Of a stretch of DNA of 64,000 bases, positions 10,225-20,187 are shown in pieces. This DNA comes from JAWKVD01 sp041398225. Lineage in GTDB: Bacteria > Pseudomonadota > Alphaproteobacteria > Caulobacterales > Hyphomonadaceae. Positions within the stretch are counted from its first letter, which is position 1; every line of letters starts with the position of its first letter. The notes below the pieces were generated by a model. That model saw only the letters and a list, made by a program, of their open reading frames with translations. It did not search any database and had not been told where the DNA came from. A program made the position numbers and the translations under genes. Where the stretch lies: assembly GCA_041398225.1 (NCBI GenBank), contig JAWKVD010000016.1, positions 1-64,000 on the forward strand. Direction: 5' to 3'.

Positions 10225-10690
10225 TCAGCGCGAAAACGCCCCCGAAGGCGGACATCGCGATCTGTACGTCTTGCATGTGGTCTGTTCGGTCTTGAGTGAG
10301 GAGAAGAAGCTCTCCGTCGTTGCGTTGTCCCAGCGATTGCCCGAGCGGCTTATCGAACAGGCAACACCGTTGTCGGTCATCAGCCGCTGCAACTGGTCGC
10401 TTGGGTATTGCGGGCCCTGGTCCAAGTGGTGCAGTAGCCCCTTCGACTGACCGTACCGCCACAGCCCCATCATCAGCACGTCGATCACCAACTGGGCCTT
10501 CATCTCCACTTTCATAGACCAGCCGACGATGCGCCGCGAGAACAGGTCCAGATACAGATGAAGTCGGCCAACTAGCGTCGGTTGGGAGCCGCCTGAGCTT
10601 CCGACACGCAGCGTTCGCGAACCAGCCTCACAGCCTCCAGATTGAACTCCTGGCTGGACGTCCGTCTTGGCTTCCCGATACTCCACTCTC
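10225..10690 (-). mobile_element. IS3-family insertion sequence remnant
   Basis: A piece of orfA (PRRTSSQEFNLEAVRLVRE, about 10572-10680) is followed directly by the C-terminal half of an orfB DDE transposase. The latter shows HLYLDLFSRRIVGW, HHLDQGPQYPSDQLQRLM and the typical SRSGNRWDNATTESFFSSLK containing the last catalytic Glu. The middle of the element, including the first catalytic Asp, is missing. It cannot be active. It lies immediately upstream of the large two-gene module on the other strand and may have supplied its promoter or insertion point. Confidence 0.75.
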
Positions 10691-10791
10691 GATCTCCCAA
10701 AAACCACCTTAACTCGGCGCCGTGAAAGCAGCAGCGGGCGATTCCTCCCCGGTTCGCCCACTTTTCCATGCGGCAAGCTCCCAACTACTTT

Positions 10792-13700
10792 ATGATTGAT
10801 TCGAAAGTTGTTTGGGGGGGGGGGCCGCTGGCTGAACTACGCAAACCTAAGTCCATACCGACGCCGCTACGCGCGCACGTCGTCTTCTTTCATGGCCTGA
10901 ACGGCAGCAACGAAAAAAGCTGGCTGTCCGCTGGCGAGCCAAAGCAATTCTGGCCGGAGTGGCTGCAGGAAGATCTGACCGACGTTGCGGTTTGGAGCGT
11001 CGGCTATCCGGCTACTTCCACGTGGTGGAAGCGTGGCGGAGCAATGGCTTTAACTGATCGCGCTGCGAACGTACTCTCGCTTCTTCTCGACGAAACCGAT
11101 CTTACCCATGGCTCTCTAATCTTGGTCGGATACAGCCTCGGCGGGCTGGTGATCGAGCAAATCCTTCGCGACGCTCAATCAAAATCGGCCCACGATACGA
11201 GAGCTGAAGGATTTTTGACTCGCGTTCGGCGCGTCGCATTTTTGAGCACTCCACACTTTGGGTCGGACACAGCTGCGCTCGCAAATGCGATCTCGTGGCT
11301 GACCCGGCCTCGTGAAACGCTTACTGGCCTTTCGAGAAACGACCCTAACCTGCGCGGACTAAACACCTGGTTTCGGCGCTACGCCGAGGAAGCAAAACTA
11401 GAAGCGTGCATTCTTCGCGAAACGAAGCCGATGAAGAACGGCTTTTTCATCGTAAAGCCCGACAGCGCCGATCCCGGCCTCTCACCTGCTACCGACGTAA
11501 TCCCCGTCGATGAAGACCATGATTCCATTCGGTCCCCTAAAGACAGGCAGGCCGAAGTTTATCGACACGTACTCGCATTCGTCCGAAAGCCGTTTGTTCG
11601 CGCTCACCCCGCTGCTTCAAGAGACGAATGTCTGGCGTCAATAGCGACCGGAGTGTCGGACCTTCAGACGCAACAGAAGGAACTGGTCCAGGCCCTGGCG
11701 CTGCACTCATCTGGCAATGGCGTTGTGACTCAGGAAGCCGAGCGGCGGCTGTGGCAAATCCGCCGGTCGCGATACATCAATGGCTACGACGCCAAAGCAG
11801 AGGCCACTCGTCTGCTCAATGACATCCAGAACGGCGAGCTTTCGACCGCCGCTCGTGACACTCGCCGCAAAATCTTCGCATGGTGCGCCAGACTTCTTGC
11901 TGGCCTTGATCACTCTGTCGCAGAGGGCGCCTACAAGGAGGCGCAAGCCCTGGGAGCCGGTGAAGAGAACATCTTGGCCGAGGCTTTCCTGCTGGTCTTC
12001 GGGAAAGCTGACAAGGCCTCCGCGCTGGCCAAAGTGAGTTCGATAGATACGAAGTCGGCAAGAACTGCGGCATTTCTCATCGCTGCAAACGGCGTGACGC
12101 CGGAAGAGGCCGTGCAGTGGCTCAACAACGCAAACCTCCAATCTTCGGATTTGGATCCCGATGGAAAGTTGCAGCTGTTGCAGCGCCGCCTGCAGATGAA
12201 AGACTGGGGCACCGCCCTTGCTGACGTTCTGACATTCGGACTCGATGACTATGACGCCGCGCCAGGACTCTTAACGTTGGCAGGAATGACGCATCTTGTG
12301 CAGGCGGTTCCCAGTGACTTCAGAGAAGCGATCACGTTCCACCTTCCAACCGATTTGAGCGATTTCCCGCTGAGCACGGATGGGTCCTCGCGAGCGTACC
12401 TGGAGACGGCGCAACCGTTGTTCAAAAATGCCGCGACTTCGTTGGGACAGCTTGGGTTGGACCAAGCATCCGGAGTTGCTGCGGACTACGCGTTGTGGCT
12501 GGACCTTCGAAATCCCGGATCGACTGCACAGGCTCGGAAGGAGCTGGAATCGAGTCTGTCTGATCCAAAACTCCGGTTGCGCCGCGTTCCGATGGCCCTG
12601 GACTTCCGTTTGAAGCTGGATCGCGCAGCGGTAGAGCGCGAAATTGACGCCGAGACTGCCCGAACAGGAGGAAAATCACGGGACGCCGCGGCCGCACGCT
12701 TGGCGATGGCCATGAGCAGGAAGGACGCCATGGAAACCGCTCGTGATATTGCGCTTCATCGCAAGCAGCTGGTTGAGTACTATTCGCCTCAATACATCGA
12801 AGCAGTTGAGGTGGAAGTTCTCGCCCGCTCCGGGCAGGTGAATGAAGCTCGCTCGAAACTAGCAGCCATCGATGTGTCCGTGATGCCGCCCGAAACGCTC
12901 AAAACATTGGCGCGGGTCATCGAAGAGGTGAGCGGCGCCGACCCAACCATCGTTAGAGAAGCTGAATACCTCGCCTCCAAAAAACTGATTGATCTCATTC
13001 ATCTCGTAGATGCGCTCAAAGGCCGGAACGCTCACGCGAAGCTAGCCGAGTACGGCAAGCTATTGTTCGACGAAACTCACTCGCTGGCCCATGCCGTCCT
13101 TTACGCCAACGCGCTCTATGAAGAGGGGCGGGATCGTGATGTCATCGAGTTGGTTGAAGCTTACCCAGACCTCCTGGCGACCTCATCCGAACTGGAAACC
13201 ATCGCCGCTTGGTCGTACTACCGACTAGGCAATCTCGCACAGGCTAAAACCTTGCTTAGCAAGCTGCAGCTTTCGCATGATTTGACTGGTGACCGACACT
13301 TGCAGATCAACATCGCGATTGCATCAGGCGATTGGAGCAGCCTTGGCACGATAGTCGAGACGGAGTGGACGCGGCGCGATACTCGCAGTGCAAAGGAATT
13401 GCTGCGAGCAGGTCAGATCGCTCAACACATCGGCGCTTCTGGTCGATCACAAGAGCTGGTGAGAGCGGCGGCAGCCAAAGCGAACGGCGATCCTGCCGTA
13501 CTCGTGGGCTGCTATTCAATGGCAGCGTCCGGCGGTTGGGAAGATGACGCAGCGATCCATGAGTGGCTCAATGTCGCCGCAGAAGCCTCTGGAGAAAACG
13601 GCCCCATTCAGAAGCTGAATCTTGGCCAGCTTGTGAAGATGCAGCCAAAGCATCGCGAGAGGCAAGAGGAGATTTGGCAGTCTTTGATCACAGCTTCGTT

Positions 13701-15393
13701 GCCGCTCTTTGTGGCCGCCAAAGGTCTTAATCGGACTCTGGTCGATCTCATTGTGGTCCCTGCCCTTGTGAATCAGCGCTCTGAAGACCCAAGGCAACGC
13801 GGATTGATCTTTACGTATAGCGGAGCAAGGCCGATTGTCCCGCTTCCAGGCAAGCGCCTTGCCTTCGACGTTACCTCCATTCTGACGTTGGCCATACTCG
13901 GCTTGTTGCGCAAAACCATTGCCGCGCAAGACACTGTGTTCATCTCTCACACGACATTGGGCTGGCTCTTCGAGGAACGCCAAAAACTGGAGTTTCATCA
14001 ACCCAGCCAGGTCAGAGAGGCTGCAGAGACAAAACGTTTGATCGACAGCGGCCACCTTCATAGATTTGACGGAACCAGCGGCTCTCAAGAACTGGAACAG
14101 CAGTTTGGCGACGACATCGCTCGCTATCTTGTAGCGGCGCAAGCGGCAGACCCTTCCAATCCAAACCAAAAGCTGATTGTCCGGCCTTACCCGCTTCCCA
14201 AGCCCGAATCTCTCCTAGAGGAGATCGCTGACACCACGCAGCATGAGAACTTTTTTGTGGGATGCTTGGATGTCGTTACGGCTCTTCGTAAGCTCGGTCG
14301 AATTACAGCCGCTGAGGAAGAGCAGGCCACGGCCTATCTCGCCCTTCACGAGAAACCGTGGCCTCACACGCCGATAGTAAATTCGGGCGCTACGCTCTTC
14401 CTTGATGATCTGGCGGCTGCATACTTCCAACACGTCAAACTACTGGATCGGCTGAAGTCTGCGGGATTCAACGTCTTCATCTCCGACTCATTTGCTAAGC
14501 ACGGCGACGCCTTGATCAGGCACGACGTAACCAGCGCAGAAGCCAAGAGGCTGGTGGAGGAAATTCGGTCAGCTCTCGAGGAGGGGCTTTCCTCCGGGAA
14601 GGTCCAGTTAATCCCCTTGGGACGTGAGACGGACGACGCCGACGAAAAGCAACTCGCGCACCATCCAACAATGGGAATTTTCCGGGCTGATGTGGATGCC
14701 ATCGTTATCGACGATAGATCGCTGAACCAAAACTCGCACCTGCCCTCCGAGGCCGGGACTAAAGCCACTGCTACGACCGTGGACATTCTGGTTTCCATGC
14801 GTAGCTCCGGTGTGCTTTCAGCATCGGAGTTGGCTCAGGCGCTTACGGTGCTGCGAGATTCTGGATTCGTATTTGTTCCGACTCTTCCTGGGCAGCTTCT
14901 CGAGCTCGTAAGCACCACCACCGTTGACGGCGGTATGTTGCAAGAGCCTGCGGAACTGAGAGCAATTCGGGAGTCTATTCTTCGCATTCGTATGACTGAT
15001 GCGCTTCAGCATCCCAGCGAGAGCAACTGGATTGACAGTATGCTCCGTGAATTCGTCGACGTTATTCGCGCTCAGTGGACCGACGAAGTTCCTGACGACG
15101 TCGCAAGGGCGCGAAGCAACTGGATGCTGCGACAGTTTGATTTGCGGGGCTGGGCGCATCGCAACGGCCAGGACAAACGGAGTCCTCTCGACCGATATCG
15201 AGCGCAGGTGGGGATGCTCTTGATGCTGCCGAAATCGTCAGCAGCGGCAAAAAAAAGGTATTGGGAATGGCTTGATGACGCTGTTCTTGTCAGGCTCGAA
15301 GAGGAGCAACCCGATGAATATCAGAAGCTGATCGACATGCTGGAAGAGGTGATCACCCGGGGAACGGATGAGATGCCGAAGTTCGAGGATTAG
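10792..15393 (+). CDS. Lipase-like / helical-repeat / PIN-like protein, candidate conflict-system effector
   Basis: About 1533 residues. Residues 20-260 form an alpha/beta hydrolase like the DUF676/SERAC1 lipases: VVFFHGLNG oxyanion strand, nucleophile elbow GYSLGG with Ser115, and catalytic His243 in VDEDHDSI. Residues about 300-1000 are repeated helical hairpins resembling TPRs. The C-terminal region looks like a PIN nuclease: acidic Asp1026 (LAFDVTS), Glu1061 (LFEERQKL), and Asp1302, 1307 and 1308 (VDAIVIDDRSL). I find no P-loop. Such lipase plus repeat plus nuclease layouts are typical of bacterial immunity proteins. The ATG at 10792 is followed by an 11-G tract that sets the frame, and no clear ribosome site precedes it. 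The stop abuts the next gene's ATG. Function is inferred. Confidence 0.7.
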   Translation: MIDSKVVWGGGPLAELRKPKSIPTPLRAHVVFFHGLNGSNEKSWLSAGEPKQFWPEWLQEDLTDVAVWSVGYPATSTWWKRGGAMALTDRAANVLSLLLDETDLTHGSLILVGYSLGGLVIEQILRDAQSKSAHDTRAEGFLTRVRRVAFLSTPHFGSDTAALANAISWLTRPRETLTGLSRNDPNLRGLNTWFRRYAEEAKLEACILRETKPMKNGFFIVKPDSADPGLSPATDVIPVDEDHDSIRSPKDRQAEVYRHVLAFVRKPFVRAHPAASRDECLASIATGVSDLQTQQKELVQALALHSSGNGVVTQEAERRLWQIRRSRYINGYDAKAEATRLLNDIQNGELSTAARDTRRKIFAWCARLLAGLDHSVAEGAYKEAQALGAGEENILAEAFLLVFGKADKASALAKVSSIDTKSARTAAFLIAANGVTPEEAVQWLNNANLQSSDLDPDGKLQLLQRRLQMKDWGTALADVLTFGLDDYDAAPGLLTLAGMTHLVQAVPSDFREAITFHLPTDLSDFPLSTDGSSRAYLETAQPLFKNAATSLGQLGLDQASGVAADYALWLDLRNPGSTAQARKELESSLSDPKLRLRRVPMALDFRLKLDRAAVEREIDAETARTGGKSRDAAAARLAMAMSRKDAMETARDIALHRKQLVEYYSPQYIEAVEVEVLARSGQVNEARSKLAAIDVSVMPPETLKTLARVIEEVSGADPTIVREAEYLASKKLIDLIHLVDALKGRNAHAKLAEYGKLLFDETHSLAHAVLYANALYEEGRDRDVIELVEAYPDLLATSSELETIAAWSYYRLGNLAQAKTLLSKLQLSHDLTGDRHLQINIAIASGDWSSLGTIVETEWTRRDTRSAKELLRAGQIAQHIGASGRSQELVRAAAAKANGDPAVLVGCYSMAASGGWEDDAAIHEWLNVAAEASGENGPIQKLNLGQLVKMQPKHRERQEEIWQSLITASLPLFVAAKGLNRTLVDLIVVPALVNQRSEDPRQRGLIFTYSGARPIVPLPGKRLAFDVTSILTLAILGLLRKTIAAQDTVFISHTTLGWLFEERQKLEFHQPSQVREAAETKRLIDSGHLHRFDGTSGSQELEQQFGDDIARYLVAAQAADPSNPNQKLIVRPYPLPKPESLLEEIADTTQHENFFVGCLDVVTALRKLGRITAAEEEQATAYLALHEKPWPHTPIVNSGATLFLDDLAAAYFQHVKLLDRLKSAGFNVFISDSFAKHGDALIRHDVTSAEAKRLVEEIRSALEEGLSSGKVQLIPLGRETDDADEKQLAHHPTMGIFRADVDAIVIDDRSLNQNSHLPSEAGTKATATTVDILVSMRSSGVLSASELAQALTVLRDSGFVFVPTLPGQLLELVSTTTVDGGMLQEPAELRAIRESILRIRMTDALQHPSESNWIDSMLREFVDVIRAQWTDEVPDDVARARSNWMLRQFDLRGWAHRNGQDKRSPLDRYRAQVGMLLMLPKSSAAAKKRYWEWLDDAVLVRLEEEQPDEYQKLIDMLEEVITRGTDEMPKFED
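10814..10824 (+). repeat. Poly-G tract (G11) inside the 5' end of the lipase/PIN gene
   Basis: Eleven consecutive G at codons 8-11 of the gene. With eleven the frame is open. With twelve it hits TGA within four codons after the tract, and with ten it stops at TGA after the GCC near 10899. This is the structure of a slipped-strand phase-variation switch, although length errors are common at such tracts in assemblies. Confidence 0.7.
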
Positions 15394-17352
15394 ATGACGG
15401 AAGAGGAAGAGATAGAGCGGGAGGTCGCCCGTAACCTGCTCACGATGTTCCCGCCCTCGATACGTCGTTCAGTTTTCGGGTCACGCGCATTCCAAGACAA
15501 GTATAAATTCGCGTCCGATGCGACGCTCTCGTTCAGCGGCAGTGATATTTCGATCAACCGGTCCGACTTCTTTCCTGCCGTGCGCGCGCTTTATAGCGGG
15601 GGCGCACGAGTGGACCTAAAGACCGCAGATGGGCGAGCGGCACATCTCGAAGTCGAGCCGGACGCTCATGATGGACGGCTTCGACTGACGGTCGAAAGCG
15701 AATCCGCCTCTCTGCCCTCGTTCTGGTTTTTTTCGCCAGACGCTGATATGCGCCTTCGCGAATTTGACCGAGAGGTTTCTCAGCGCACTCTACCCGCCTC
15801 CATCGTTTCTAATTGGAGAACCCGCTTTGCTGAATCCGCGCTCTCGGATCGCGAAGCGCAGGATCTCCATGAGGTCTTTGCGGATGACCCGCGAGAGGTC
15901 GAAACGGCAATTGGAAACGAACTGCACAAGGAAGAAGCCAATCTCCGTGTGCTCGTTCCACGCTCAATGGAATATTACCACCGGCTACTCGGCGACTTTC
16001 AAGAATCCACCGGCGTCGACGCGTATCTCAACACAACCGCACCGTCACATTTCAACCATCTTCTCCAGGCGCAGCCTCATCGCGCGTTGCTGCTCTGTCT
16101 TCAGCTGTGCGCCCATCAATCGATGGCGCCGCTGTTGACACTCCCAGAGTGGCCAGCCGCCGAAGTCGAACAGTTCTTTGAGCAACTTGAAAGTTCAGGC
16201 GACCGTTTCTCTCAAGTGGCTGGTTACGAGGTGGGAGTGCGCGCACTTACTCGCTATCCCGGCCTTGAGCCTATCCTGCTACGCATCGTCAAAGCGCTAC
16301 GGGACGAGGATGCCCGCGGTAAGAACGGTCGTCTGGCGTTGAGCGCTGGTCTTTTCATTTTCGTCGACGGCGAGTTGTCCAGGATCAGCCTCTTCAAAGG
16401 ATACACTCCTTTTATCCGCCGCCTTGCAGCGATCGCCCATGCTGCCGTCATCGAGCGAAAAATGATCGAGCTAGGCGTTTCGCTCGAAGGCGCTGCTGAC
16501 TGGGCTATGCAGGGCCGAGGACAAGACTTCTTCATGCAGTCGCTGGCCGATCTTCGAATCGAGCCACGCTGGTTGCCGGACTTGATGACGGCTGAGCAAC
16601 TGAAGAACGAGTTCCTGAGCCGCATCCACATCGCGTCGGATCACGCAAAGGAGCAAATCCCGGCAGGCGACTTGCGCCAGCTAGTTGTCGAGGAAGGCCC
16701 TGAGAGCATCAAGGCCCGTCTAGCAATGCCATTTGCGTTTCTACCCGGCCCACTGGAAGGAGGAGCGACGGCACCCGCACCCTTCCCGCAAGACATGCTC
16801 GACGAACTCAAGGAGCCAACGGAGAAGAAGGTACTGGAGGCCCGGTTCTTCGCTGGCGTGGTCAATCTTGCTCTCGTGTTTCGACTCGAAAAGGACGTAG
16901 GGCTCCTAATTGGCGAGATACTGCGCGCGGCGAAGTATCGTCTGAGCGTCGGAGGCGAATCCGGAGTCACGTTCTCGTTGCTGGCCGGTCTCGCGATCAT
17001 TGCAGCCGTTACTCGCACCGCCAGCCTGGCCGATGACATCCGTGTTCTGGTGCGCGTCCTCCGAGCCCGAGGAGATTTTGATGCTGAGCCTGATAGCCAG
17101 CTGCGCATCGGCTTAATCGCAAGCGCTGCACATCAAGACGTACCCGGTTGGTGCAAGGCAGTCGGAGACTGGTTCATCGAGCTATCGTACGAACCCATGG
17201 ATAGAGCGACTGCCCAAGGGTTACGTCATCACTTGCGCAAGCTCTGCCAAGCTGTTCCAGATCTGTGGCCGTACGTTTCAAAGGCAGACGCAGCATTAGC
17301 TGCCGTCGTCGGATCTCATCACGCCAGACCAAGCGAAGCGAGCAAAACATAG
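15394..17352 (+). CDS. Partner protein of the lipase/PIN gene, unknown function
   Basis: 652 residues. The ATG directly abuts the stop of the upstream gene, so the pair is one translationally coupled operon. The acidic N-terminus (MTEEEEIEREVA) is followed by a beta-rich part (residues about 40-115) and then mainly helical sequence with a hydrophobic patch near residue 540 (VTFSLLAGLAIIAAVTR). I recognise no catalytic motif, P-loop, HTH or signal peptide. It is probably a cytoplasmic scaffold, sensor or regulator for the upstream effector. GC content and codon use look lower than in the core genes, consistent with acquisition. Confidence 0.7.
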   Translation: MTEEEEIEREVARNLLTMFPPSIRRSVFGSRAFQDKYKFASDATLSFSGSDISINRSDFFPAVRALYSGGARVDLKTADGRAAHLEVEPDAHDGRLRLTVESESASLPSFWFFSPDADMRLREFDREVSQRTLPASIVSNWRTRFAESALSDREAQDLHEVFADDPREVETAIGNELHKEEANLRVLVPRSMEYYHRLLGDFQESTGVDAYLNTTAPSHFNHLLQAQPHRALLLCLQLCAHQSMAPLLTLPEWPAAEVEQFFEQLESSGDRFSQVAGYEVGVRALTRYPGLEPILLRIVKALRDEDARGKNGRLALSAGLFIFVDGELSRISLFKGYTPFIRRLAAIAHAAVIERKMIELGVSLEGAADWAMQGRGQDFFMQSLADLRIEPRWLPDLMTAEQLKNEFLSRIHIASDHAKEQIPAGDLRQLVVEEGPESIKARLAMPFAFLPGPLEGGATAPAPFPQDMLDELKEPTEKKVLEARFFAGVVNLALVFRLEKDVGLLIGEILRAAKYRLSVGGESGVTFSLLAGLAIIAAVTRTASLADDIRVLVRVLRARGDFDAEPDSQLRIGLIASAAHQDVPGWCKAVGDWFIELSYEPMDRATAQGLRHHLRKLCQAVPDLWPYVSKADAALAAVVGSHHARPSEASKT

Positions 17353-17801
17353 GTCCCATTCATCGCCACACAACGAGCACAACGCGCTGTAGGGAGCCCG
17401 CAGCGGTGGCAAATATCCAGAGAAGCCCCGCGTTGCCGCATGTTTGCGCCCCGCTCGCCATATCTCAGTGTGCCTGCAATGTGCCCAACAACACGCAAGC
17501 TACTGAAAACAACTGGCTATCCGCACTATCCATCTCGGCTGCCACTCACGCAATGAGATTGTTAGAGACGTCTGGTTACCGATTTTCGGATGCCGTTCCC
17601 CACATCGGTGGCCCGGGACATGACCTCGTAACCTTGCAGTACAACGTCCGCGTACCTATCAGGTGCAGGTCGGCCGAAAACTGCAGCGGCTCCTCCCAGA
17701 ACACAACCGCGACAACGAGCGTGAAGTTGCCACCCAACGCGTGAGCAAAAAGTGTGGCTGGGAGCGATCCCGCTCGGCTTCACCGGAGAGAGTTCATCCC
17801 G
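17353..17801. other. Non-coding stretch after the two-gene module
   Basis: About 450 bases. Frames on both strands are short, lack ribosome sites and resemble no family. No terminator with a T-run is obvious. Confidence 0.35.
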
Positions 17802-18347
17802 ATGCCCACCAAAGCTCTAAAGGCAAAATCGACCGCCAAAATCTCGCGCGCCGTATCTGGCGACACGTCTTGTCCAGTTTTGCGGATCATGCGGGAGGTC
17901 GCCAGCTGTCGTCGACTACAAAGAACCTCCCGCCTGACGACAGCCATAGAAAAGCTGCCCCGCCGGCTCCAGAGCGAGATGACGCCGCAATACACGGCGC
18001 GGCTTATAGGCCGGAGAATTCGAGCGCTAGAAGCGCTCGCTCATCAACTTCAGCCAACCTCAAAACTCGGCGCCGCGTATCAGCTGTTGATCGCTTTGAA
18101 CCTCGCGACCCTGGACGACTACATTGATGCGGCTGTCGACCCGGTTCGCCTAGGCGACGCCGATCGCCTGAGGGAGCAAGCGGACATGGTGAGACAAACA
18201 ATTCTGAGCGCCTATCTGGCGTTACGAACCGGGCTTCACGACCGGGATCTCACTGAAGTCGAACGGCCTCACCTGCTCGAAGGTTGGAAACCCAGTAAGA
18301 CAATCCAGGCCTTGATCGATGCAGAGACTGAACACACGCGGTCATAA
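17802..18347 (+). CDS. Hypothetical protein next to the serine recombinase
   Basis: 181 residues from ATG 17802, with GGAGAG upstream. The N-terminus is basic, the middle helical (LIGRRIRALEALAHQLQPTSKLGAAYQLLIALNLATLDDYIDAA), and the C-terminus WKPSKTIQALIDAE. The amphipathic pattern and normal codon use support a real gene. No domain is recognised. It converges on the recombinase operon and may belong to the same element. Confidence 0.5.
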   Translation: MPTKALKAKSTAKISRAVSGDTSCPVLRIMREVASCRRLQRTSRLTTAIEKLPRRLQSEMTPQYTARLIGRRIRALEALAHQLQPTSKLGAAYQLLIALNLATLDDYIDAAVDPVRLGDADRLREQADMVRQTILSAYLALRTGLHDRDLTEVERPHLLEGWKPSKTIQALIDAETEHTRS

Positions 18348-18584
18348 GGATATCGCCTAAGGCGCTTTCACGCCGGAGAGGCGTCGGATCCGTCCGTCCC
18401 GCGTTGGATGGACGGATCTGCCTGGACCGACCTCACCGCACGCGATGAGCCGCACCCCAGTATCTCACGCGACCGCCGCGCCCTCTTCAACACCGCCCTA
18501 TTGCCGCCCTCGCCGCTGTGACGACTACCGCCCAAGTATCGGGGCGCAACCTGCAATTACCCGCGGTGAGAACCAAGGCGTTGC

Positions 18585-20162
18585 TTAAGAGCCTCGGAGC
18601 AGCGCCTGTTCCTGCTCCTTCCATACCTCCCCCGGCCTTTGGCTGATCAGCGATTGCGCGGTGATCTCCGGCGGCAGCCTGCCGTCGATGAGCGCCTCGA
18701 CGATGCGCGGAGAGAGCAGCCCCAAATGGATGCGCTGGGTGAGAAAGGTCGGCTTCACACCTTCTGCGGCGGCAAGTTGGGTAATCGATGCACCAGCTTT
18801 CAGTCGCTCGACCCAACGGGTGGCGCGATGAACCAACTTGACGAGAACGATATCAGGTTCGACCGGCTTGTTCGCGTCGAGAACGATACGCTGTTCGACG
18901 CCGCGACGTCTTTGGGTAAACGACGCCTTGATGGTGAGATCCGCAGGGATCTCGGGGCGCCCGCCGCCAAACGCCTCGGAGGCGTCCCATTCGATCTGAA
19001 GGCATCCGGGAGCGACCTCGACGCGGCGCACGGCGTCGATAACCTGTGCGGCGGACAGCTCGTTCGCGGACCGGACACGCTGTTGAAGCCTCACGACAAC
19101 CGGATCCGCAACGATCGCGTCCACGATCCGTTCCTCCAATTCCGGCGCCGGCAAGCGCCAGGCGCCCGGATCGTCCCCCTCCCCGGCGATCAATCGCTGA
19201 GAAACATAGTAGCGATAGCGCACGCCCTTTCGCGCCGAATGGGTCGGCAAGAGCTTGTCGCCCGTCTCATCGAACAGCTTGCCGGCGAGAGGACTGCGCG
19301 CCCGGGCGTTGGCGCGGCGACGACGAGCGACGCGCTGCGCCTCGAGCTGACGTTGCACGCCTTCGAACATGTCCGTCTCAAGGATGGGCTCGTGTAGGCC
19401 GTCATACAGTTTGTCGCGATGCCGGATACGGCCGATGTAGATGGGGTTGGACAGAAGGTGATACAGCGCACCGCGCCGAAAAGGCGCTCCACCCGCCCAC
19501 GAGCCGCGCTTGCCCTCACGCGCCTTAGAACGCACGCCACGCCGGTTGAGATCTTCCATCACCATTCGGACGGAGCCCAGTTGCAGATAAAGCGCAAATA
19601 TCTCCCGGACCGTCTGGGCTTCGCTCGAATTGACGACGAGGCCGCTCTCGGCGACATCGTAACCAAGCGGAGGCAAACCGCCCATCCACATGCCCTTGGC
19701 CTTGGAGGCGGCGATCTTGTCGCGGATGCGCTCGCCGGTGACCTCGCGCTCGAACTGGGCAAACGACAACAACACATTGAGGGTAAGCCGCCCCATGCTG
19801 GTGGAGGTGTTGAACTGCTGCGTCACGGAAACAAAGGAGACGTTGCGCGCCTCAAGACGCTCGACCAGCTTGGCGAAGTCGGCCAGCGATCGGGTCAGCC
19901 GATCGATCTTATAGACCACGATGAGATCGACCCGACCCGCATCGATGTCTACGAGCAAGCGATTGAGCGCAGGCCGTTCCAGCGTACCGCCGGAGAGGCC
20001 GCCATCGTCATAGGCGTCGGGCAAGACGCGCCAACCTTCGGACCGCTGGCTGCGCACGAACGCCTCGCATGCCTCACGCTGGGCCTGCAGTGAGTTGAAC
20101 GACTGATCGAGCCCCTCCTCCGAGGACTTGCGGGTGTAGATGGCGCAGCGGACCTGTCTCAC
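18585..20162 (-). CDS. Large serine recombinase
   Basis: About 525 residues. The N-terminal resolvase domain has the catalytic serine in YTRKSSEEGLDQ, then DDGGLSGGTLERP, VYKIDRLTRS and FAQFEREVTGERIRDKI. A recombinase domain (KGMWMGGLPPLGYDV, YHLLSNPIYIGRIRHRD) and a zinc-ribbon-like/coiled C-terminal part follow. Such enzymes integrate and excise phages and mobile elements without cofactors. The start is a GTG at 20162 behind GAGGGGG; a TTG one codon upstream is possible. It sits 25 bases after DUF2924, completing the common DUF3489-DUF2924-recombinase operon of alphaproteobacterial elements. Confidence 0.9.
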   Translation of the reverse strand: MRQVRCAIYTRKSSEEGLDQSFNSLQAQREACEAFVRSQRSEGWRVLPDAYDDGGLSGGTLERPALNRLLVDIDAGRVDLIVVYKIDRLTRSLADFAKLVERLEARNVSFVSVTQQFNTSTSMGRLTLNVLLSFAQFEREVTGERIRDKIAASKAKGMWMGGLPPLGYDVAESGLVVNSSEAQTVREIFALYLQLGSVRMVMEDLNRRGVRSKAREGKRGSWAGGAPFRRGALYHLLSNPIYIGRIRHRDKLYDGLHEPILETDMFEGVQRQLEAQRVARRRRANARARSPLAGKLFDETGDKLLPTHSARKGVRYRYYVSQRLIAGEGDDPGAWRLPAPELEERIVDAIVADPVVVRLQQRVRSANELSAAQVIDAVRRVEVAPGCLQIEWDASEAFGGGRPEIPADLTIKASFTQRRRGVEQRIVLDANKPVEPDIVLVKLVHRATRWVERLKAGASITQLAAAEGVKPTFLTQRIHLGLLSPRIVEALIDGRLPPEITAQSLISQRPGEVWKEQEQALLRGS

Positions 20163-20187
20163 CAACGCCCCCTCGCTGGACGTGCGA

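Noticed and set aside
17562..17783. 73-codon reverse frame after the two-gene module
   Set aside because: Composition is unconvincing and there is no ribosome site.
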